A stretch of DNA of 64,000 nucleotides, from positions 1-64,000 of the forward strand of contig JAWXVE010000001.1 in assembly GCA_044425575.1 (NCBI GenBank), given 5' to 3'. Below the pieces are notes generated by a model, which was given only the letters and a program-made list of their open reading frames with translations, ran no database searches and was not told the DNA's origin. This document shows positions 16,969 to 25,602 of the stretch, piece after piece; within the stretch, counting starts at the first letter, position 1, and every line of letters begins with the position of its first letter. Position numbers and translations under genes: made by a program. Source of the DNA: JAWXVE01 sp044425575 (GTDB taxonomy: Bacteria > Bacillota > Clostridia > Lachnospirales > Lachnospiraceae).

Positions 16969-17397
16969 TTGAAAACGATTATTCAATCATACTATGTAAA
17001 ATATGAAGCAATTATTTTATATTTATTCTGGGGAGTCATGGCAACCCTATTAAATATTGTGTTGTATGAAATTTTTGCTAATGTCATGGGGATTCATTAC
17101 GTAGTTGCCAATGCTATAGATTGGGTCTTATGTGTAGCATTTGCCTATATGACCAATCGAACTTTTGTATTTAAGAGCCAAGTGAAAGGATTTAGAGGGA
17201 TTGGAGCAGAGATATCTAAATTCGTATCATGTAGAATTATATCAGGAGCAATGGATATGGGAATTATGATTCTAATGGTATCATTTCTCCATATTGATGA
17301 TTCCATTGCCAAGATTGTAACACAGTTTGTGGTAGTGATATCTAATTATATCTTTAGTAAATTATTTATATTTAAGAACAAAGAAAGTGCTGATTGA
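16969..17397 (+). CDS. GtrA-family membrane protein
   Basis: The 142-residue protein starts at TTG 16969 with AAGGAG 5 bases upstream. It has four membrane helices and the family's pattern: YLFWGVMATLLNIVLYEIF near residue 18, a VxNAIxWxxCVxFAYxTNRTFVF stretch near residue 45 and a C-terminal FVVVISNYIFSKLFIFK. GtrA proteins are thought to move or present polyprenyl-phosphate sugars made by GtrB. A GtrB-like GT lies at 22115 and two polytopic GT-C-like proteins lie between them, so this is probably part of an extracytoplasmic side-chain glycosylation set. The family call is firm; the partner assignment is inference. Confidence 0.88.
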   Translation: MKTIIQSYYVKYEAIILYLFWGVMATLLNIVLYEIFANVMGIHYVVANAIDWVLCVAFAYMTNRTFVFKSQVKGFRGIGAEISKFVSCRIISGAMDMGIMILMVSFLHIDDSIAKIVTQFVVVISNYIFSKLFIFKNKESAD

Positions 17398-17434
17398 GTG
17401 CTAGAATGATCTGGTCAAAGAGGATTGTGATAAG

Positions 17435-19168
17435 ATGAAGGGAAAACAGTTAATACACAAGATAGAATGGTATCTCATACCTGTAATTCTAATTTTATAT
17501 CCAATGAGAAAATGCAACCAAGGAATTGATTTATCAGATACAGGATATAGTCTCTATAATTATGAACTATTTCAACAGGCGGAAGTTACTTGGTGGCTTG
17601 TGGCAACTTACTTATCTAATTGTCTGGGCAGTATGTTGCAGAAGTTACCTTATGGGGATACTTTGCTTGGAATGAATTGTTACACTAGTTTATTGATTAG
17701 TGCAATGGTTCTTATGATATACTGCTTCCTGAAACAATGGATTCCGTTTTGGCTTGTATTTCTTGGAGAAATTATGGCCATTCATTTATGCTGGTGTCCA
17801 ACTGCAATTCTCTACAACTACTTAACCTATTTCTTTTTGACCATTGGGATTATTCTGCTATATGAAGCCATGAGGCGAGAAAAATATTACTTGTATGTGT
17901 TAGCGGGGATCGTGTTAGGGCTTAATGTAATGGTGCGATTTTCCAACCTTACACATTGCACGTTTATTCTAGCTGTTTGGTATATGGGATGTTTGAAGAA
18001 GTCTTCTCATGGAGTCATTGCAAAGCAGACAGGTTCGTGCGTAGGAGGTTACATACTTGGTATGGTAACTGGATTAATTCCTATTGCTTGGAATTATGGA
18101 ATAGAAGAATATTTCAATATGTTCTTTGGACTGTCTACTGTTGGAGAAAGTGACGGATCCTATGCCCTAATGGATATGCTTACGAGTACTTTAGTCGTTT
18201 ATTGGAATAATTTAAAGTGGATTGCTTATATGGCAATTGCAACGTGTGCAGGTGCCATTTACTTTCGAGTGTGTGGCAATAAGTTCAAACGAGTGAATCA
18301 AGTATTATACTGCATGGGGATTATAGTCTTATTTCGTTGGTTTTATGGACAAGGATTTTATAATATTAATTACCAAACATACGACTCTATTTTACGGCCA
18401 ACTACTATTTATATTGTACTTACTGTAATAGCTAGTTTCGTTATGATGGGAAGTAAGAAAACAACGGTAAATGAGAAAACTGGTCTTTGTATACTAGTAA
18501 TTCTGACGTTCCTATTACCGCTAGGCAGTAATAATTACATTTACTCTGTATTTAATTATACATTCTTTCTTATGCCGGTTGGATTGTATTTTGCGTATCT
18601 TGCCATTAGGCAAACTAAATGGGACTTTCCGGTAAAAGCCATGCTTTTCTTTTTTCTAATAGGACTTGCTATCCAAAATTGTCTCTTTGGCTTGCTCTTT
18701 TCTTTTTCTGGGAGTAATTTTGGAGCACCAAGAGATACTATGGTGACAGAAATACCGAAATTAGCAGGTATGTATACGGATGATGTTCGTGCTCAAGACT
18801 TAGAACAATTATACCAAGTGATTTTGGAACAGGGATATTTGGAAGAAGAGCTCATTACCATGGGAAATCTTCCAGCTCTTCATTATTATTTTGATATGGA
18901 CGCTTATTTAAGTTCTGCTTGGATTGATTTAGATTCCTATACTATGCCGACTTTTGAAGAAGATTGGCTGGGGAAGGAATCACAAGAAGATAGTCGTCCA
19001 GTTATTATTACCAATACAACTATTGCCCAAATCATAGAAGCGGGAAGTCTGGAAACATTAACAGATTTATACCGCGGTTATGAGAAATATCTGCAAATTA
19101 TTGATTATATGGAGGAGCATCAATATGAACTACAATTAATCAATAATGAATTTGCCTTATATTATTAA
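17435..19168 (+). CDS. Polytopic membrane protein, GT-C glycosyltransferase-like
   Basis: The 577-residue protein has about eleven or twelve membrane helices up to residue ~425 and then an extracytoplasmic or soluble tail of about 150 residues. An acidic stretch GIDLSDTGYSLYNYELF after the first helix resembles the first outer loop of GT-C enzymes, where Asp residues bind the lipid-linked sugar donor. It probably uses a polyprenyl-phosphate sugar outside the membrane, such as that made by the GtrB-like proteins here. It has no recognisable Wzx or Wzy pattern. It shares its general layout with the gene at 20330. No specific family is recognised, so the enzyme role is inferred from topology and the adjoining gtrA-like gene. 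Confidence 0.55.
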   Translation: MKGKQLIHKIEWYLIPVILILYPMRKCNQGIDLSDTGYSLYNYELFQQAEVTWWLVATYLSNCLGSMLQKLPYGDTLLGMNCYTSLLISAMVLMIYCFLKQWIPFWLVFLGEIMAIHLCWCPTAILYNYLTYFFLTIGIILLYEAMRREKYYLYVLAGIVLGLNVMVRFSNLTHCTFILAVWYMGCLKKSSHGVIAKQTGSCVGGYILGMVTGLIPIAWNYGIEEYFNMFFGLSTVGESDGSYALMDMLTSTLVVYWNNLKWIAYMAIATCAGAIYFRVCGNKFKRVNQVLYCMGIIVLFRWFYGQGFYNINYQTYDSILRPTTIYIVLTVIASFVMMGSKKTTVNEKTGLCILVILTFLLPLGSNNYIYSVFNYTFFLMPVGLYFAYLAIRQTKWDFPVKAMLFFFLIGLAIQNCLFGLLFSFSGSNFGAPRDTMVTEIPKLAGMYTDDVRAQDLEQLYQVILEQGYLEEELITMGNLPALHYYFDMDAYLSSAWIDLDSYTMPTFEEDWLGKESQEDSRPVIITNTTIAQIIEAGSLETLTDLYRGYEKYLQIIDYMEEHQYELQLINNEFALYY

Positions 19169-19188
19169 GAAAGAATGAGACGGCTGTT

Positions 19189-20328
19189 ATGTGGAAAGAA
19201 ATGATTAACTTTAATGTACCTCCTTTTACAGGAAAAGAAATGGATTATATAAAGGATGCTATCAAGCGTCAAAAAATTTGTGGAGATGGTATCTATACCA
19301 AGAAGTGTCATGAATGGATGGAGAAGCACACAAAGACTGGAAAATCGCTGTTAACTACTTCGTGTACCCATGCTCTAGAACTTGCAGCCTTATTAGCCGA
19401 GATTCAATCAGGTGATGAAGTGATTATGCCGTCGTATACCTTTGTCTCTACGGCAGATGCTTTTGTGCTACGAGGGGCAACCATTGTTTTCGTAGATATT
19501 CGGCAAGACACCATGAATATAGATGAAACTCAAATAGAAGCAGCCATTACAGAACGAACGAAAGCAATTGTTCCAGTTCATTATGCAGGAGTAGCTTGTG
19601 AGATGGACATCATTATGGCAATTGCCAAGAAACATGACCTATTCGTAATTGAAGATGCTGCACAAGGAATCATGGCAACTTATAAGGGACAAGCACTAGG
19701 AACTATAGGGGATTTTGGATGTTATAGCTTTCATGAAACGAAGAATTATAGTATGGGAGAAGGTGGAGCCTTATTGATTCAAGATGAACAATATGTGGAA
19801 ACTGCTGAAATCATACGAGAAAAAGGAACAAACCGTAGCCAGTATTTTCGTGGAGAAGTGGATAAGTATACATGGATGAATTATGGCTCTTCTTACCTTC
19901 CAAGTGATATGAATGCTGCTTATTTATATGCACAGCTAGAAGTGGCCGGAGAGATGTTACAAGAACGATTGTCTTTATATGAAACATATAGAGCTAATTT
20001 ACAAGAATTAGCCCAGAAAGGTCATGTGGAATTGCCATATGTACCAGAAGAATGTACACATAATGCTCATATGTTTTATATTAAGACAAAAGATATGGAA
20101 GAAAGAAGTCAGTTGATTGAATTTTTACGAGAACGGAATATTTATGCAGTGTTTCATTATATTCCTCTACATTCCTCTCCAGCCGGTCTTAAGTTTGGAC
20201 GTTTTCATGGAGAAGACCGAATTACAACACGAGAAAGTGAACGAATTCTTAGATTACCTATGTATTATCGCTTACAAGTGGAACAAGTCAACTATATTTG
20301 CGACATGATAAAGGAGTTTTATCAATAA
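19189..20328 (+). CDS. wecE: WecE-like dTDP-4-amino-4,6-dideoxygalactose transaminase
   Basis: The 379-residue DegT-family enzyme follows E. coli WecE (RffA) closely along its length: FNVPPFTGKEMDY at the start, DEVIMPSYTFVSTADAFVLR near residue 80, VPVHYAGVACEMD near 127 and CYSFHETKNYSMGEGG near 180 with the catalytic Lys. WecE uses glutamate to aminate dTDP-4-keto-6-deoxyglucose, giving dTDP-Fuc4N. No rmlA, rmlB or wecD-type acetyltransferase gene is seen here, so the substrate must come from elsewhere. The start is either ATG 19189 or 19201; alignment to WecE favours about the second, but its upstream spacing is poor. It is cytoplasmic. Confidence 0.88.
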   Translation: MWKEMINFNVPPFTGKEMDYIKDAIKRQKICGDGIYTKKCHEWMEKHTKTGKSLLTTSCTHALELAALLAEIQSGDEVIMPSYTFVSTADAFVLRGATIVFVDIRQDTMNIDETQIEAAITERTKAIVPVHYAGVACEMDIIMAIAKKHDLFVIEDAAQGIMATYKGQALGTIGDFGCYSFHETKNYSMGEGGALLIQDEQYVETAEIIREKGTNRSQYFRGEVDKYTWMNYGSSYLPSDMNAAYLYAQLEVAGEMLQERLSLYETYRANLQELAQKGHVELPYVPEECTHNAHMFYIKTKDMEERSQLIEFLRERNIYAVFHYIPLHSSPAGLKFGRFHGEDRITTRESERILRLPMYYRLQVEQVNYICDMIKEFYQ

Positions 20329-20329
20329 A

Positions 20330-22093
20330 ATGGTGGGAAAAGCGAAGGCGTTGTTACAATTGCATATAGATACAACACTTGCAATGGGTGCAACTATTTT
20401 GCTAATGGTAGTCCTGGCAAGTGTCTTTGATTTTCGGTATGACTTAAATGATGATGTATTAATTCATGATATTCTATCAGGTAATTATACAGGTGTACCA
20501 AGTGGTCATAATATACAAATGCTTTATCCTTTAAGTGGTATACTCGCATTATGCTATAGAATTGGGAGAGCCATACCTTGGTATGGGATTTTTCTTTGCA
20601 CAAGCCAATTTTTTTGCTTTTATCTCTTGGTGCAAAGGATACTTACTTACGCAGAACATAAAGTTGCTAAGTATTTCTTATTATTGGTTTCCGTTAGTTT
20701 TTTTCTTGTGTTTCAATATAATACATTAGTGGTGGTACAGTATACAGTGGTAGCGGGATTATTGGCGGCTACTGGGATTTTTCTATTTCTTACAGCACCA
20801 CTAGTCTCCACCACAAAGGAAATGTTGAAAGTAAACTGGATTAGTCTTGTACTACTCTTGGTTGCTTACTGTTTGAGAGAGGAAATTGTCTTACTATTTC
20901 TTCCCCTTTTATGCGTAACTGGAGTAATCAAGTGGATGCAGGAGAAAGAATTATGGAAGATGCAAGTCATTGCAAAGTATGTGGCTCTTATGGGAGCCTT
21001 TCTCATAGGGATGCTTCTATGTTTGGGTATTCATTACATGGCCTATGGTAGCCAAGAGTGGAAAACCTTTCAAGTATTTTTTGACCAACGAACGGATTTA
21101 TACGATTATGCGACCATTCCAGATTATGAATCCAATGGAGAATTTTATGAATCCATTCAGATGGAAGAGTCTCAACAACAATTGCTTGTTAATTACAATT
21201 ATGCTATGGATAGTCGTATTGACGTAGAAGTCATGACAGCGGTTGCAGAATATGCAACGCAAATATGGCAAGATGCGCATCCTTTTTCAACCCAATTACG
21301 GAATAGTTTATGGAGTTACCGATATCGAACTTTTTATATGGAACAAGAAACTCTAACCCAGAGTGATTATCCTTACAATTATATGGTAATCATTTTATAT
21401 GGTAGTATTTTGCTGATGATTGCATATGCCAAATCATACAGGTATTTCTTTGCTATAGGATTATTATTAGGTGTTAGAAGTAGCTTGTGGCTGTATTTAA
21501 TCTATGGAATGAGAACACCAGTTAGAATTACCATGCCACTCTATTATGTGGAAGCGTGTATCTTGTTGGGAATGCTCCTTTATTTTATGAAGGATAAAAT
21601 CGTACAAAAATATGGATTTGCCTATGTAATGGCAAGTATTGTATTTCTGGGGGGTATTTGGCAATTTAGCTATTTATCCAATTGTTTACAAGATACCATT
21701 GCATTCCAAGAAGAGCAAGATCAGGTAAATGATGCCATACGTGAGTATGCAAAATCAAACCCAGAGAATGTATATTTCATTGATGTATATACCTTCGTTT
21801 ATTTTTCAGAGGAAATATTCGCAAAGCGTGACAATTCATTAGATAATTATGGTATAATAGGAGGATGGGCTGCTACAAGCCCAGTAGAAACAAAACGTCT
21901 AGAAGCCTTAGATGTATCAGGCATTGATATGGCTTTTATTGAAGAAGAAGGGGTATACTTTGTGAATGGCACCCAATATTCTACGGATTGGCTGGTGGCA
22001 TACTACAAGGATAAGGGCATAGAAGTTCGAGTAGAAGTCGTGGACGAATTGTTAGATGGACAAATAGAGATTATACAATTACAGAAAGTATAA
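20330..22093 (+). CDS. Polytopic membrane protein, GT-C-like, function unknown
   Basis: The 587-residue protein has roughly ten to twelve membrane helices. After helix one it carries an acidic outer loop, FRYDLNDDVLIHDILSGNY, with a paired Asp, followed by GHNIQMLYPLSG. An NDDV-type loop of this sort fits a metal and donor site of GT-C enzymes. The last ~130 residues are soluble and contain VYFIDVYTFVYFSEE and NYGIIGGWAATSP. The gene starts 1 base after the wecE stop and is followed by a GtrB-like GT at 22115, so it may transfer a lipid-phosphate sugar outside the membrane. I do not recognise a characterised family member. Confidence 0.5.
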   Translation: MVGKAKALLQLHIDTTLAMGATILLMVVLASVFDFRYDLNDDVLIHDILSGNYTGVPSGHNIQMLYPLSGILALCYRIGRAIPWYGIFLCTSQFFCFYLLVQRILTYAEHKVAKYFLLLVSVSFFLVFQYNTLVVVQYTVVAGLLAATGIFLFLTAPLVSTTKEMLKVNWISLVLLLVAYCLREEIVLLFLPLLCVTGVIKWMQEKELWKMQVIAKYVALMGAFLIGMLLCLGIHYMAYGSQEWKTFQVFFDQRTDLYDYATIPDYESNGEFYESIQMEESQQQLLVNYNYAMDSRIDVEVMTAVAEYATQIWQDAHPFSTQLRNSLWSYRYRTFYMEQETLTQSDYPYNYMVIILYGSILLMIAYAKSYRYFFAIGLLLGVRSSLWLYLIYGMRTPVRITMPLYYVEACILLGMLLYFMKDKIVQKYGFAYVMASIVFLGGIWQFSYLSNCLQDTIAFQEEQDQVNDAIREYAKSNPENVYFIDVYTFVYFSEEIFAKRDNSLDNYGIIGGWAATSPVETKRLEALDVSGIDMAFIEEEGVYFVNGTQYSTDWLVAYYKDKGIEVRVEVVDELLDGQIEIIQLQKV

Positions 22094-22114
22094 TGATACA
22101 AAGTGAGGAAGGCC

Positions 22115-23071
22115 ATGAAGAAAATATCGTATATTATACCGTGTTACTGTTCAGCCAATACATTGCCTAATGTGGTAAATGAAATTGTACAGGTCATGAA
22201 TACTTTGGAATCCTATACATATGAGATTATATTAGTGAATGATGATTCACCGGATGATACCATGACGACCATTGTAGATTTAACGAAGCAATACCCATGG
22301 ATTATAGGAATTAATTTAGCTAGAAACTTTGGCCAACATGCAGCTTTAATGGCTGGGTTTCGTGCTGTCACTGGAGATTATGTTGTATGCTTAGATGACG
22401 ATGGACAAACACCAGCAGACGAAGTGTATAAATTAATTCGGAAGATAGAAGACGGCTATGATGCAGTTTATGCCAGATATCAACACAAAAGACATACCTT
22501 ATTTCGTAACTTTGGAAGCTATGTAAATGAGTTGATGGCACGTGCATTACTAGGAAAGCCAAAAGAGCTTTATATTTCCAGCTATTTTGCAGTAAAACGG
22601 TTTATTGTAGATCATATTGTACAATATGAAAATTCATATCCCTATGTAATCGGCCTTGTACTGCGCACTACAAAGAAGGTTACGAATGTAGATGTGGAAC
22701 ATCGAGACCGTATGAGTGGAACTTCTGGATATACCATTCATAAGTTACTTAGTCTATGGTTTAACGGCTTTACGGCATTTTCCATTAAGCCATTGCGCAT
22801 TGCCACTGTATCAGGTGGAATCTTTGCTATTATGGGATTCACCTATGGATTTTATACGATTGTCAAGAAGTTTATCAATCCTCTTGTACCACTTGGATTT
22901 AGCTCTACTATGGCAGCAATTCTATTTATTGGGGGAGTATTAATGCTAATGCTTGGATTAATAGGTGAATATATTGGGCGTATTTACATGAGCTTAAATC
23001 GGGCACCTCAATATGTAGTTCGTGAGATTATACAGAATGGAAATGAGAGAACAGATGAAAGAAGAGATTAA
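22115..23071 (+). CDS. GtrB-like polyprenyl-phosphate glycosyltransferase
   Basis: The 318-residue enzyme has a GT-A domain (ISYIIPCYCSANTLP, ILVNDDSPDDT near residue 39, ARNFGQHAALMAGF near 69, VCLDDDGQTPADEV near 92) and two C-terminal helices near residues 232-255 and 266-290. The ending GEYIGRIYMSLNRAPQYVVRE is typical and complete, unlike that of the related gene at 1541. It would make undecaprenyl-phosphate sugar for use by GT-C enzymes outside the membrane. ATG 22115 is chosen because GAGGAAG lies 4 bases before it; a GTG at 22103 is less likely. It pairs logically with the GtrA-family gene at 16969. Confidence 0.88.
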   Translation: MKKISYIIPCYCSANTLPNVVNEIVQVMNTLESYTYEIILVNDDSPDDTMTTIVDLTKQYPWIIGINLARNFGQHAALMAGFRAVTGDYVVCLDDDGQTPADEVYKLIRKIEDGYDAVYARYQHKRHTLFRNFGSYVNELMARALLGKPKELYISSYFAVKRFIVDHIVQYENSYPYVIGLVLRTTKKVTNVDVEHRDRMSGTSGYTIHKLLSLWFNGFTAFSIKPLRIATVSGGIFAIMGFTYGFYTIVKKFINPLVPLGFSSTMAAILFIGGVLMLMLGLIGEYIGRIYMSLNRAPQYVVREIIQNGNERTDERRD

Positions 23072-25565
23072 GATCGGAAGAGTTATACAGATTATAATTG
23101 GATATTTACTGGTGGTTGTGTTTTTATTTGCCTGGCCCATTGGAATGATTGATCAACCTGTTACATCAGGTACTAGTGATGTGTTAAAAGGTAGCACGCC
23201 TGCCATCTATACTACAGCAGAACTGGTACAAGAATTTCAACCACAGTGCGATTATTTAGAGACCATCTCTTTTTATGTGGAAAATGATTTACAAGAATTT
23301 CAATATATGACACTAATGTTCTATTTATTTGATCAAAATGAAGAATTGATAATAATGGAAGAATTAAGTCTTGACGGAGCGGAATTTCCAGGAATCTTAA
23401 CCATTCCCGTTGAGTTAGATGTGGATTCAAGTAAGAATTATGTTGCGTTACTAAATTCACCTTACGTTGAGCTTTTCTTAGGAACAGTAGAGGCGGAAGA
23501 GAGTGGTGCCATAGAACACATGAACACTTACGTGGAGAGTCAATTGTTGGAAGATGAATATGCCTATGTTATTTATGATTATACAACACCTGTTACATTT
23601 TGGTGGATGATCGCATATGGATTATGTTCCTTCTTTATTCTAGCCCTAGTTGGATATTGTATGAATAAGCTATCTACAAAGTATCAGGTATTACAAGGAG
23701 TATATTCTGCCAATAACGTGATTCGGACCTTGCTGTCTATTACAGTTTTAATTGCAGGAATTCGTCTTGGAGTTGCAATTTATCCTCAACAATTATTTGG
23801 CAGTAATTTAATGGATCTTATTGTGTATGAGATTACAACCATTACAGCCTTATGCTTGTTCTTATATTATATCAATCGAATATTGGTGCCATTGGAAGTG
23901 GCAAAAACATTATTCCAGAAGAAGCGTATCGTAGATTATATTCAAATTGCTGCTTTTGCGGGAGCTTTTACACATGCTTGTTATTATATGAATGCAATAT
24001 ACGAGTACATTCATATCATTAATACAGCTAAGATTATTGTCTACTTGCTTATTGCTATGATGACAATGATTCATTGGAAACAATTAAAGAAAGTACCTAC
24101 CATTGTATCAACAATCCTTGCAGTTATTGCTGGTATTATATGGTATGTGACGCAAAGCGAAGTAGCAGTCACACAAGAATTAGCACAGTGGGAAGCAGTA
24201 GCCTGTAGTTTAGGGCTATTAGCTATTTACCATCTGATTCGCATGGTCATTACGAAGAAGATTAATAAAATATCTTATGTATATTTTGGATTACTGGTGC
24301 TCTTCTGGGTTTTGCAGAATGTATATCGTTATGAACGAACATGGCCACTTATACTAGTATTTCCTATTGGTGTATACTATCTCTTCTTTAATAGCAAGGA
24401 GAATAGAACCGGCACGTTATTAAATATGATGTATGCAGTTGTATGCAATTATGGGGGAATGGTAATCTACTGTCTGTTGCATAGACCCTATCATTATTAC
24501 ATGCGAACTAGATACCCTATGTACTTCCATACGGTGACCATTACATCTATGTATTTAGTTCTTGTGTTTACCGTAGTATTTGTATTGTTGTTACGTGCTT
24601 ATCAGCAGAAGCAACATAAGAGAATACCAGTTCTTATGGTACTGCTGGGAAGTGTAGTTTCGTACGTGTTGATGACGGTGTCGCGAACAGGATTATTCAC
24701 CATTCTAGCCATTCCTATTTGTATATTAATTGTGTGGTTCGTAGTAAGAAAACCATCACAATGGAAACAGCTGGGAGTAAGAATAGGAAGTGTTGTACTA
24801 ATTTCAATGTTTATGTTACCATTTACCATTATGACCACAAGAATCATCCCAGCGATTATTAACGAACCCATCGAAGTGGAAATCGAAGTTGCAGTAGAAA
24901 CTATTGAAAAAGGTGATCCAATGGATTCGCCACGTTATGTTACGGTAAAAAGATTCCTTGATTTATTCTGTAATGGTATGGGGATTGATTCGAATTACTT
25001 CTATATTCCTGGTCAAGGTGGCCTAGAGGAGAAATCGATACAAGAGGTTTCGCAAGTAGAAGTGGTACAAGCACAGGTGGCACGGATGACGAATTCCGTG
25101 GCTGTTGCAACCAAGAGTACAGTGGCGTCCAGCGACCAACCAAGTTCTCTAGGGGGGAGTACAGTATTAGATGAGGTGGCTGACTATACCAATGGTCGTG
25201 TGGATATTTGGATGGCCTATTTGCAAGAGATTAATTTAGTGGGACATGAAACAATGGGAGTAGTCGTATGGGATGAATTGCAAAGCCATGCTCATAATTC
25301 CTTTATACAAGTGATGTATGATCACGGCCTTATAGTAGGTATTTTATTTATCTTATTGTATTTTTCTTCTTTAGCAAGGGGATTTGTATATTATAAAAAG
25401 AATTCAAGCGATGCACTTTATTTGTTGCCAGGATGCATCATTGGAGCTTTTGGAATGGTTAGTATTGCAGAGTGGGCATTCCATCCGTGTCAGCCAATTG
25501 GATTAGCATTTTTATTGATGTTAGCACCATTGCTTGGAAAGTTAAATAAAATTAGTGTGAAATAA
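23055..25565 (+). CDS. Large Wzy / O-antigen ligase-superfamily membrane protein
   Basis: The protein has about 836 residues. One N-terminal helix is followed by an extracytoplasmic domain of about 150 residues with beta-type sequence, and then about twelve helices. Near residue 540 it has VSRTGLFTILAI. Near residue 710 it has NGRVDIWMAYLQEINLVG and later LQSHAHNSFIQVMYDHGL. SRTG, GRxxIW and HNSF...GL are the marks of Wzy_C/O-antigen ligase proteins, which join lipid-linked glycans to a polymer or to an acceptor. It is about twice the usual length because of the N-terminal domain. ATG 23055 (GAGAGA upstream) or ATG 23043 may be used; both overlap the previous gene. Polymerase versus ligase cannot be decided. 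Confidence 0.75.
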   Translation: MKEEIKIGRVIQIIIGYLLVVVFLFAWPIGMIDQPVTSGTSDVLKGSTPAIYTTAELVQEFQPQCDYLETISFYVENDLQEFQYMTLMFYLFDQNEELIIMEELSLDGAEFPGILTIPVELDVDSSKNYVALLNSPYVELFLGTVEAEESGAIEHMNTYVESQLLEDEYAYVIYDYTTPVTFWWMIAYGLCSFFILALVGYCMNKLSTKYQVLQGVYSANNVIRTLLSITVLIAGIRLGVAIYPQQLFGSNLMDLIVYEITTITALCLFLYYINRILVPLEVAKTLFQKKRIVDYIQIAAFAGAFTHACYYMNAIYEYIHIINTAKIIVYLLIAMMTMIHWKQLKKVPTIVSTILAVIAGIIWYVTQSEVAVTQELAQWEAVACSLGLLAIYHLIRMVITKKINKISYVYFGLLVLFWVLQNVYRYERTWPLILVFPIGVYYLFFNSKENRTGTLLNMMYAVVCNYGGMVIYCLLHRPYHYYMRTRYPMYFHTVTITSMYLVLVFTVVFVLLLRAYQQKQHKRIPVLMVLLGSVVSYVLMTVSRTGLFTILAIPICILIVWFVVRKPSQWKQLGVRIGSVVLISMFMLPFTIMTTRIIPAIINEPIEVEIEVAVETIEKGDPMDSPRYVTVKRFLDLFCNGMGIDSNYFYIPGQGGLEEKSIQEVSQVEVVQAQVARMTNSVAVATKSTVASSDQPSSLGGSTVLDEVADYTNGRVDIWMAYLQEINLVGHETMGVVVWDELQSHAHNSFIQVMYDHGLIVGILFILLYFSSLARGFVYYKKNSSDALYLLPGCIIGAFGMVSIAEWAFHPCQPIGLAFLLMLAPLLGKLNKISVK

Positions 25566-25602
25566 GATTTTTATGCTATTTTGAAAAAGGACGCTTATTA
25601 AT

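Noticed and set aside
23055..25565. Wzx flippase
   Set aside because: SRTG, GRxxIW and AHNSF words place it in the Wzy/O-antigen ligase superfamily.
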